Of a DNA stretch of 40,935 bases, positions 34,556 through 40,935 are shown piece by piece. The notes below the pieces were generated by a model. The model saw only the letters and a list, made by a program, of their open reading frames with translations. It had not been told where the DNA came from and searched no databases. Position numbers and translations under genes: made by a program. Origin of the DNA: JAEELC01 sp963605425 (GTDB lineage Bacteria > Bacillota_I > Bacilli_A > Acholeplasmatales > Anaeroplasmataceae); NCBI GenBank assembly GCA_963605425.1, contig CAVCUQ010000012.1, forward strand, positions 1-40,935, read 5' to 3'. Within the stretch, counting starts at the first letter, position 1; the number at the start of each line of letters is the position of its first letter.

Positions 34556-35211
34556 AGTAATCTATATCCAAAACCATAAATAGTCTCAACGTTAAGTCTA
34601 GGCATTTTACTTCTTAAACGTCTCATTAAATCATCTACTACCCTATCAGAACCAAAATAATTAGTTCCCCATACATTATCAAGTATTTGATCACGAGAGA
34701 ATGCTTTACTCTTATTTTTAACTAAAAAAGTAAGTAAATCATATTCCTTAGCTGTAAGATTAATAACCTCTTCATTATCCTTTACAACTCTTCTATCAAA
34801 GTCAATATAATAACCATTGTATTCAAATAGTTTATCAAGACTATTTACAGGATAAGCTCTAGAAAGTAACTTCTTAACCTTTAAGACAAGTTCTCTAATA
34901 CTAGACTTACCGATATAATCGTCTCCGCCCATTTCAAGCCCCATAACTCTATCTAGGTCCTCATCTCTGCTAGATACAAAGATAACAGGCATAGTAGGAT
35001 GATCTAAACGTATCTTCTTTATTAAATCATATCCTGAGATTTGACCTGGTAACATGATATCAAGAAGCCATAAATCATAATTATCATCAATCTTTTCCAT
35101 TGCTTTTTCACCTGTAGTAAAGTGAACAACATTATAACCTTCTAAGCTTAAATATTCTTTAACAAGGTTTGCAAAATCTAAATTATCTTCAACATATCCA
35201 ATTTTAGTCAT
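34552..35211 (-). CDS. OmpR/PhoB-type response regulator
   Basis: A 219-residue receiver plus winged-helix regulator. The phosphoacceptor is Asp51 (LWLLDIMLPG), with acidic Glu8-Asp9 and Lys102. The usual Lys-Pro after the last strand is Lys-Ser here (YIGKSS). The DNA-binding half has NLTAKEYDLLTFLVKN and VDDLMRRLRSKM. The start at 35211 is chosen over an in-frame ATG six codons upstream because AGGAG lies 9 bases before it. First gene of the pair with the kinase, from its own promoter. Confidence 0.92.
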   Translation of the reverse strand: MTKIGYVEDNLDFANLVKEYLSLEGYNVVHFTTGEKAMEKIDDNYDLWLLDIMLPGQISGYDLIKKIRLDHPTMPVIFVSSRDEDLDRVMGLEMGGDDYIGKSSIRELVLKVKKLLSRAYPVNSLDKLFEYNGYYIDFDRRVVKDNEEVINLTAKEYDLLTFLVKNKSKAFSRDQILDNVWGTNYFGSDRVVDDLMRRLRSKMPRLNVETIYGFGYRLL

Positions 35212-35243
35212 TATACCAGCTCCTAACATTAATTATTTAATAA

Positions 35244-35272
35244 ATTATATAATATTAATTTTATTTAATCAA
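35244..35272 (-). promoter_or_regulatory. Promoter of the two-component system
   Basis: Minus-strand -35 TTGATT (35272-35267), 17-base spacer, perfect -10 TATAAT (35249-35244). It follows the terminator of the exporter operon. Confidence 0.65.
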
Positions 35273-35284
35273 TTTACTAGAGTT

Positions 35285-35312
35285 AAAAAACAAGAGGTAG
35301 TTAAGCCTCTTG
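35285..35312 (-). terminator. Terminator of the MarR-exporter-DUF368 operon
   Basis: CAAGAGG (35312-35306) pairs with CCTCTTG (35297-35291) on minus, followed by six T. The first arm overlaps the last codons of the DUF368 gene. Confidence 0.85.
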
Positions 35313-36194
35313 CTTCAATTTAATATTTTCTTCTGCTTCCTTAATAGCTTTCTTTGAACTCAAACGAATAAGGAAGAAACTAATAGGAGCCCCGATAATA
35401 AAGACAATTATACTAGTTGCGATAACTAAGGCATCTATTGTAAGTCCTGTGTAATCATAAGATAAGAATATTGCAATAATTGAACCAACTACAAAACCAA
35501 AGATTGTCCAGTATGTAGCTCTTTTATACTTAGTTAGTAAATAATTCATTATTTTAGCTATTACAAGGAATCCAATTACAATACCTAGAGCTACTAATAC
35601 TAATACTAAAAGAGAATGTCCAAAATTATTTTTTAGTTCAGAAATAGTATTAAGTATAGGTTCATAGTATCCAAAGATTAATAATAACATAGAACCACTA
35701 ATACCAGGTACAACTAGCGCGCAGCTTGCAAGAAGTCCCATAAGGAATAATAGTGCATATTGATATGAAGGCATATTAACAGATAAATCAACATTACCCA
35801 TATTAGGTATGAAACAAATACCTATTACAAGTACGAATGAAGAAATAATACCTATTATATCAAGTTTCTTAAATCCATTATTTTTACTATCTGAAAATAG
35901 AGATGGAATACTTCCAAGCATTAGACCTGCAAAAAGAGATATAGTTTGAATTGGAATATATTTAAGTGCTAGTTTAAGAGGGAAATACATAGCCATGAAT
36001 GCAAGAGCCATACCTAGAACTACCGGAAATAGGAAAGCAAAAGAAGCTTTGAAATCCTTCTTCAAATTAGATATAGCATTGATTAATTTATCATAGATAT
36101 CAAGTAATACAGCAATAGTACCACCAGATACACCAGGAATAATCATAGCTACACCGATTAAAGCACCTTTAAGCATATTTTTTAAAAAATTCAT
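35301..36194 (-). CDS. DUF368 membrane protein, undecaprenyl-phosphate flippase family
   Basis: A 297-residue membrane protein with about eight helices. Two inverted copies of the family motif are seen: MIIPGVSGGTIAVLL near residue 20 and LVVPGISGSMLLLIFG near residue 165. DUF368 proteins (PopT) have been shown in other bacteria to return undecaprenyl phosphate across the membrane for cell-wall and teichoic acid synthesis. An AAGGTG site precedes the ATG, 18 bases after the exporter gene, so it belongs to the MarR operon. The cytoplasmic C-terminus is charged and variable. Confidence 0.88.
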   Translation of the reverse strand: MNFLKNMLKGALIGVAMIIPGVSGGTIAVLLDIYDKLINAISNLKKDFKASFAFLFPVVLGMALAFMAMYFPLKLALKYIPIQTISLFAGLMLGSIPSLFSDSKNNGFKKLDIIGIISSFVLVIGICFIPNMGNVDLSVNMPSYQYALLFLMGLLASCALVVPGISGSMLLLIFGYYEPILNTISELKNNFGHSLLVLVLVALGIVIGFLVIAKIMNYLLTKYKRATYWTIFGFVVGSIIAIFLSYDYTGLTIDALVIATSIIVFIIGAPISFFLIRLSSKKAIKEAEENIKLKQEA

Positions 36195-36212
36195 AAAATC
36201 ACCTTAAACCCA

Positions 36213-37823
36213 TTATACATTAATTTTATTTATTTGTAATATCTTTGTATTATTTAACTCAACTTTATAGTGGTTAATAGATATTACCATTTTATCTTTA
36301 CCAAGTATATTAATTAAATTAGTAACCTTATTAGTTATATTAGAATCTATTTTAGCATTAAATTCATCAAGTAATATGATTTTTGCATCACTTAACAAAA
36401 CTCTAGCTATATTAAATAGTTCTAATTCACCTAAAGAATAATCAGAAACATTAAATTGTTGATTAATATCTTTAATTCTTTCAAGTCCCACCTTATTTAG
36501 TATATCATAAACTCTGCTTTCAGGAATATCTTTTAATAAGGTCACCTCATCTTTAATAGTCCCTCCTGTAAAGAACACATCTTGGCTTAAAACTGCAAAT
36601 AGTTTTTCTTTAAGATTATCCTTAAATAGATAGACATCATTATCATTGATTGTAACATGCCCACTAGTAGGCTTTAAAAGCCCATAAGATAGTTTAAATA
36701 GTGTAGATTTACCTGAACCAGTTCTACCTACTAAAGTTAATTTATCATTATCTTTTAAAGAGTAATTAAAATCTTTTATTACAATTTCATTTTCTTTATA
36801 AAAGAAAGATACATTATCAAATTTGAGATTAATAGTATCTAAATTAATACTTTCTATAATTTCTTTATCTTTTTCTTTAAGCATAAAGAATTCATTGATT
36901 CTTGAAATACTTGATGTACTCTTCTCTAGAGTTTGAATTTCCATAGATAGAGATTCAAGTGGAGTAAAGAGGTTAGATATTAAATCAATCATCGAAATTA
37001 CAGCACCAGATGTTAGTGCAAAAGCATTACTATTTAAAACTCCAAAGATAATTAAAGATACTATCAAAATATACTTTATTATATTAATTACTGGAGAAAA
37101 GAAAGAATCGTAATTGCTAGATTTAGTTTTACTTTTGTAATGATCATTAATAAGACTATGATATTTATTCTTTACATCATCATATATTCTATAAGATTTA
37201 ATAACTGTAATATTATCTAGCGTTTCAAGTGTCTTATTATTAACTTCAGCTTCTAATTTTTTAGTTGTTTTAAGGGTATTAAACATCTTTTTCTTTATAT
37301 ATAAAGTAAATAATGTAATAAATGGAATAACACATAATACAAACAAACCAAAATATATAGAATATATAAATATTGATACCATAATTGATATTATTTTAAC
37401 TGAATCAATTACAAGTGAAATAACCCCATCTGTTACAAGTAAACTAATGCTTTCAATATCAGATGTAAAATAGGATTCAAGTATACCACTATCAATACTA
37501 GATAGAGTAAGATAATCAAGACGTTCAATCTTCTTCATCATCTCAAGTCTTAATTCATGTTCTAGATTTTTAGCTATAAATACAAGAATTACACCTTCTA
37601 TGTATGATATTAAATATATAAATAGATTAGATAACATATATAAAGATGCATATAATAATACTTTATCAGTTTCTTTATTCTTAATTATCTTATCTACTAA
37701 ATTAGTTAGAATAAATGGAGGTAATAGAACTGAAAGACTAGATAATATTATTAATGTAATAAGTATTATTATAATAAGTGGATGTTTTTTAATATGATTT
37801 ATTAAACATTTCTTAAAACTCAT
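36213..37823 (-). CDS. ABC exporter half-transporter, catalytic-site subunit
   Basis: A 536-residue half-transporter: six membrane helices (about 15-290) followed by an ATPase domain. Walker A is GRTGSGKST (about 366-374), Walker B IILLDEF with the catalytic Glu, and the H-loop ISINHYK. The signature reads SLGEL (about 462), not LSGGQ, so it supplies the degenerate signature of a heterodimer with the upstream subunit. It overlaps that gene by four bases. Substrate unknown; MarR control suggests a toxic compound, lipid or antibiotic. Confidence 0.9.
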   Translation of the reverse strand: MSFKKCLINHIKKHPLIIIILITLIILSSLSVLLPPFILTNLVDKIIKNKETDKVLLYASLYMLSNLFIYLISYIEGVILVFIAKNLEHELRLEMMKKIERLDYLTLSSIDSGILESYFTSDIESISLLVTDGVISLVIDSVKIISIMVSIFIYSIYFGLFVLCVIPFITLFTLYIKKKMFNTLKTTKKLEAEVNNKTLETLDNITVIKSYRIYDDVKNKYHSLINDHYKSKTKSSNYDSFFSPVINIIKYILIVSLIIFGVLNSNAFALTSGAVISMIDLISNLFTPLESLSMEIQTLEKSTSSISRINEFFMLKEKDKEIIESINLDTINLKFDNVSFFYKENEIVIKDFNYSLKDNDKLTLVGRTGSGKSTLFKLSYGLLKPTSGHVTINDNDVYLFKDNLKEKLFAVLSQDVFFTGGTIKDEVTLLKDIPESRVYDILNKVGLERIKDINQQFNVSDYSLGELELFNIARVLLSDAKIILLDEFNAKIDSNITNKVTNLINILGKDKMVISINHYKVELNNTKILQINKINV

Positions 37824-39490
37824 ATATTTCCTCCTATTATTTGTGTAAATGACTTATTTTTAAGTAAATCATCATAGTTACTAACACATGCAGTATTATC
37901 CTTTAAATATATTATTTTATCAGCTTTGGCTAATATTTGATTATTATTAGAAACAATAATAACAATACTTAAAGGACATAACTTTTTGATATTATCTATA
38001 ATATCTAAACTCATATTAATATCAAATGCAGTAAATGCATCGTCAAGTAAGATTAGAGCACTATTTTGAGAAATAGCTCTTGCAATACCTACTCTCTTTT
38101 CTTGCCCACCTGATAGTGTTGAGGCAGAGTGGTTTAACACTTCATTTTCTCCATCTTTAAAGTTATCTATGTCTTCCTTTAAATATACAGCCTTTATATA
38201 TTTAGAAATATCTATATCTTTATCTAATGCTATATTATATTTAATAGTATCACTAAATATCTTAGTATTAGATTCCATATAAGATATAAAGTTATCTATT
38301 TTAGTATTTAATCCATCTTTTAATTCAATATCATTTAATTTTATAGAACCAGTATATGAATAAATACCCGATAAAGAAGCTAGAAGTGTTGTTTTACCAC
38401 TATGAGTAGCTCCGCTTATTACAATTAGATCTCCGCTATGTGCCTTAAAATTAACGTTTGATACTTTAAATGTTTCATCAAAACCAAATGTTAAATCATT
38501 AACTTCAAGAATATTTTCGCTTGATTCAACTTTAACTTCTTTGATTTTGCGATTCTTTAAATATGGTTTAATTCTATCCCAGGAAACTGAAAGACTAGCA
38601 GATGCATTAAATAGTTTACCTAGTTTAGAAGCCTTTCTAGATACAAGCATATAAGTAGAAAGGAAAGTAGAGAAAGTACCTATAAGCCATATTCCATTAA
38701 GAACATTTAAAGATGAATAATAAATTACAATAAATAATCCTATTAAGGTGATAGACATGTATAAAGGTTCTCCTGCATCTTTTAATAGAGAGGCTTTAAT
38801 ACTAGTTTTTCTTAAGTTGTTAGATGATTCTGTGTATTTTTTTAAATATCTGCTTGAAGCAGAAAAACCTCTATAATATACTTCATTTTCAATAAGTGAT
38901 AAGGTTAATTTCTTATTCTTAGAAGCTTCTTTTTTAGATATTAATACATTCTTATAAATTAAAGATTTTATAGATCTAGATACTATAATAGATACAACAA
39001 TAAATATATAACTTAATAATGTTATTTTATAATCAAGTACAAGTAAAGATATAGTATAACCAGTAAATAGTATTAAGGTATCAAATACTTCGGTTAATAT
39101 TTTTCTTACACCCTCAGCTGTATCATTAATATCTGACATAGCTCTAGATACTAAATCTGCTTTATTATCTAAATCCTTTATTTCATAAGTAAGTAAATTA
39201 TTAAAGAAGATTTCTCTTTGTTTAAGTACCATTTTATTTGCAAAATCTCTTACAAAGAAACGTTTTAAGTATCTATTTATTTGAATAAATATTACTAGTA
39301 GTAGAAAAGATATACTAAAATAAATAATATATTTTTTATCATTTGATGTTTCATATAAATCGATTAATTTACCTTGAAAAATTGGTATAAATACTAGTAA
39401 AACATTATAGAATATACCAGTAATAGAAGATAATATAAATGATTTTTTATTTAGAAAGAAATAAGTACTTAGTTTTTGATAATTATTCAT
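37820..39490 (-). CDS. ABC exporter half-transporter, degenerate-site subunit
   Basis: A 556-residue half-transporter: six membrane helices (about 15-285), then an ATPase domain. Walker A is SGATHSGKTT (about 362), the signature LSGGQEKRVGIARA is canonical (about 460), Walker B is LILLDDAF with Asp in place of the catalytic Glu, and the H-loop histidine is replaced (IIVSNNNQ). Its Walker motifs form the degenerate site and its signature completes the partner's catalytic site. The start overlaps the MarR gene end by eight bases. Confidence 0.9.
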   Translation of the reverse strand: MNNYQKLSTYFFLNKKSFILSSITGIFYNVLLVFIPIFQGKLIDLYETSNDKKYIIYFSISFLLLVIFIQINRYLKRFFVRDFANKMVLKQREIFFNNLLTYEIKDLDNKADLVSRAMSDINDTAEGVRKILTEVFDTLILFTGYTISLLVLDYKITLLSYIFIVVSIIVSRSIKSLIYKNVLISKKEASKNKKLTLSLIENEVYYRGFSASSRYLKKYTESSNNLRKTSIKASLLKDAGEPLYMSITLIGLFIVIYYSSLNVLNGIWLIGTFSTFLSTYMLVSRKASKLGKLFNASASLSVSWDRIKPYLKNRKIKEVKVESSENILEVNDLTFGFDETFKVSNVNFKAHSGDLIVISGATHSGKTTLLASLSGIYSYTGSIKLNDIELKDGLNTKIDNFISYMESNTKIFSDTIKYNIALDKDIDISKYIKAVYLKEDIDNFKDGENEVLNHSASTLSGGQEKRVGIARAISQNSALILLDDAFTAFDINMSLDIIDNIKKLCPLSIVIIVSNNNQILAKADKIIYLKDNTACVSNYDDLLKNKSFTQIIGGNI

Positions 39491-39923
39491 CTATATCCTT
39501 AAACCCACTCTTTCTTAAACTCTTAGACTTTAAATATACTTTATTAATATAATTTAAGAATAATTCCTTTTCTTCATCATTTAAGACGCTAGTAATATAT
39601 TCAAAATACTTAATTTCAATATTGTACATAGTATCCTTTATTTCATGTCCTTTAGCTGTAGCTTTAAGTAGTTTCTTTCTTTTATCTGTTTCATCACTTA
39701 ATATTTCAATATAGCCTAAATCTTTTAGTTTTCTAGTCATTCTTGTGACTAAAGCCTTATCTACATTTAAATATTCAGCTACTTCAATCATAGGACGAGA
39801 TTCACGCTTAGATACATAACGAACAAGTTCAAATTCAGTACCATTGATTTCACTAGAAGAACTTACTTTATTCTTATATAAATTTAAGTTTCTAATTATC
39901 TTATTAATTTCTCTATATTCCAT
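39483..39923 (-). CDS. MarR family repressor of the exporter operon
   Basis: A 146-residue winged-helix regulator: TEFELVRYVSKRESRPMIEV, then AEYLNVDKALVTRMTRKL as recognition helices, and the wing LGYIEILSDETDKRKKLLKATAKG. The start at 39923 is preferred over an in-frame ATG at 39974 because GAGGAG lies before it and the longer start would fall inside the operator. First gene of the operon, overlapping the exporter gene, so it likely represses its own operon through the 39960-39977 palindrome. Confidence 0.92.
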   Translation of the reverse strand: MEYREINKIIRNLNLYKNKVSSSSEINGTEFELVRYVSKRESRPMIEVAEYLNVDKALVTRMTRKLKDLGYIEILSDETDKRKKLLKATAKGHEIKDTMYNIEIKYFEYITSVLNDEEKELFLNYINKVYLKSKSLRKSGFKDIDE

Positions 39924-39945
39924 TTCAATAACTCCTCTTAAGTCT

Positions 39946-39974
39946 AATATATTACTAATTAGTTGACAAGTCAA
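39946..39974 (-). promoter_or_regulatory. Promoter of the MarR-exporter operon
   Basis: Minus-strand -35 TTGACT (39974-39969), 17-base spacer, -10 TATATT (39951-39946). The -35 sits inside the MarR-type operator. Confidence 0.8.
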
Positions 39975-39977
39975 CTA
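39960..39977. promoter_or_regulatory. MarR-type operator overlapping the -35
   Basis: TAGTTGACTTGTCAACTA (minus strand) is a perfect 8-2-8 inverted repeat of the TTGAC-N2-GTCAA kind typical of MarR repressors. Binding would cover the -35 and repress marR, the exporter and DUF368 genes. Confidence 0.8.
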
Positions 39978-39984
39978 AATTAAG

Positions 39985-40014
39985 CAAAAAAAATAATACC
40001 TGCTATGCAGGTAT
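39985..40014 (-). terminator. Terminator of rpoE
   Basis: ATACCTGC (40014-40007) pairs with GCAGGTAT (40003-39996), loop of three, followed on minus by TATTTTTTTT. Separates rpoE from the MarR operon. Confidence 0.9.
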
Positions 40015-40019
40015 CATAA

Positions 40020-40538
40020 TTAGTCTTCGTATAAATCTTCGTATTCATCCATCTTGTCAGTATAATCATCTTCATCGAATAGATCATCTGAATCATCGTT
40101 AACATAATCGCTAGAATCATCATCGTCATATGAGTCTTCAGTAGATTCTTCACTATCTTCATCATCTTCATAGTCATCAGATTCTTCGTCATCTTCATCA
40201 AGATCTTTCTCTTCATCATCAAGAACTTCTTCATCATCCTCTTCATGAGATTCTTTTTCATCATCTCCTGAATATAATTTAGAACCATCCTTGTCATATT
40301 CATCTAGAGAATGTCTAAGTTTTAAGTCCCATTTTCCTTCATTTGTGACTTTGTCTACTATATATACAAATTTAGAACTTGAACAAATATCAATGTATAA
40401 AGCTGAACGTAATTCAACATCATTTACATCATTACCAGAAGCAGTTAATGTATTATTTAATAATTCTTCAATAGTAATACCAGTTTCGCTTTGTTCTACT
40501 AAATCATAAGCAATTTCTAATAAAGATTTTTGTGCCAT
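40020..40538 (-). CDS. rpoE: DNA-directed RNA polymerase delta subunit
   Basis: Delta subunit of Bacillota RNA polymerase, which increases recycling and promoter selectivity. The N-terminal HARE-HTH domain (1-80: SLLEIAYDLVEQSETGITIE ... GKWDLKLRHSLDEYDKDG) is followed by an unstructured tail (about 80-172) almost entirely Asp/Glu/Ser. The 172 residues are typical. A GGAGG site and promoter at 40577-40605 precede it, and pyrG, its usual neighbour in Bacillus, is not in the window. Confidence 0.95.
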   Translation of the reverse strand: MAQKSLLEIAYDLVEQSETGITIEELLNNTLTASGNDVNDVELRSALYIDICSSSKFVYIVDKVTNEGKWDLKLRHSLDEYDKDGSKLYSGDDEKESHEEDDEEVLDDEEKDLDEDDEESDDYEDDEDSEESTEDSYDDDDSSDYVNDDSDDLFDEDDYTDKMDEYEDLYED

Positions 40539-40576
40539 AATATCTTGTTTAATCCTCCATTATAAGATTACAAAAT

Positions 40577-40605
40577 ATTTTACATTAAGTTTGTAAAATT
40601 TTCAA
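40577..40605 (-). promoter_or_regulatory. Promoter of rpoE
   Basis: Minus-strand -35 TTGAAA (40605-40600), 17-base spacer, -10 TAAAAT (40582-40577), a short leader and GGAGG before the ATG. Confidence 0.8.
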
Positions 40606-40935
40606 GTAGTTTAAAATGCGATTTTTCGACTCGAGTAGTAGTGGTTAATTTTTACATTGTGTTATATAATTGATTTAATCAAATTATTATAATCAATAAA
40701 ACAATTTCAACTTTTTTATTTTACATCGGTTGGCAATGCATTGTCTTTAATTTCCTTTAAAGATGAGAAAAGACTAGGAAAGCAGCCCTAGTCTTTTCAT
40801 TTTTCATCGGATGTTTTGTCTTCGTTAATAATATAAAACAATTTTAGGAATTTGTAAATAAGAAAGTTAACTATTTTTTATTTGTGTAACAACTAATGCA
40901 ATATGATATTTTATAGTAGAAAACATAGCCAATTA
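40606..40935. other. Non-coding right end of the window
   Basis: No gene is seen. It holds the terminator at 40767-40798, the palindromic TTGATTTAATCAA near 40669-40681, CAATGCATTG at 40735-40744, and two related segments (CATCGG followed downstream by TTGTCTT) either side of the hairpin. A TATAAT at about 40662-40667 has no good -35. Confidence 0.4.
40767..40804. terminator. Bidirectional terminator in the right-end gap
   Basis: GAAAAGACTAGG (40767-40778) pairs perfectly with CCTAGTCTTTTC (40787-40798) around an 8-base loop; plus-strand tail is ATTTTT, minus-strand tail is TCATCTTT. It may end a minus-strand gene beyond the window. Confidence 0.75.

Noticed and set aside
40092..40260. Repetitive GAT/TCATC tract as a possible simple repeat or CRISPR-like array
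   Set aside because: It encodes the acidic tail of the delta subunit; there is no regular repeat-spacer pattern.
39980..40303. Methionine-rich open frame on the minus strand inside rpoE
   Set aside because: It is the shifted reading of the Asp/Glu tail (GAT/GAA repeats) and has no start signal.
40779..40790. Resemblance of AAAGCAGCCC in the right-end hairpin to the SRP RNA loop
   Set aside because: The flanking conserved SRP helix (AGGUCC / GGAAGGAAGC) is absent and the stem is a simple terminator.

Overview
The window comes from a low-GC Gram-positive bacterium (Bacillota, most likely class Bacilli, perhaps an uncultured gut lineage close to Erysipelotrichia/Mollicutes). The reasons are the very AT-rich base use, TTGACA/TATAAT promoters with 17-base spacers, AGGAGG ribosome binding sites, intrinsic terminators, a T-box leader, RNase M5, the delta subunit of RNA polymerase and a cre-like operator. 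TGA is a stop (it ends the DUF523 gene), so the code is standard and this is not a Mycoplasma. The species cannot be named from the sequence.

Almost everything is on the minus strand; only ilvE and a HIT hydrolase are on plus. Bases 1-44 look like the 5' end of a group IIC intron (minus strand) lodged just behind the terminator of the first operon. Then come a purine/redox operon (FAD protein, purA, DUF523), ilvE, and an AbiL/RloAB-like candidate phage-defence pair (AAA ATPase plus TOPRIM protein) with its own promoter and paired operator-like palindromes. Housekeeping blocks follow: prs-pth, mfd, and HD hydrolase-rnmV-rsmA-ispE. Next are a PD-(D/E)XK/XPD-type helicase overlapping a sigma-like factor, and two tandem DHH phosphoesterases.

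The most striking block is 20973-31212: seven co-directional genes that read as one system. A MalK-type ATPase, two CUT1-type permeases and a solute-binding lipoprotein are followed by three surface lipoproteins: a thermonuclease, a 909-residue protein with OB-fold-like segments, and an endonuclease I. The likely job (inference) is cutting extracellular DNA/RNA at the surface and importing the products. An internal terminator before the last gene may lower its expression.

The right part holds asnS with a complete T-box (specifier AAC), a two-component system, and a MarR-controlled operon encoding a heterodimeric ABC exporter and a DUF368 (undecaprenyl-phosphate flippase family) protein. The window ends with rpoE (delta) and about 400 bases of non-coding sequence with a bidirectional terminator. 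No tRNA, rRNA, CRISPR array or IS transposase was seen.
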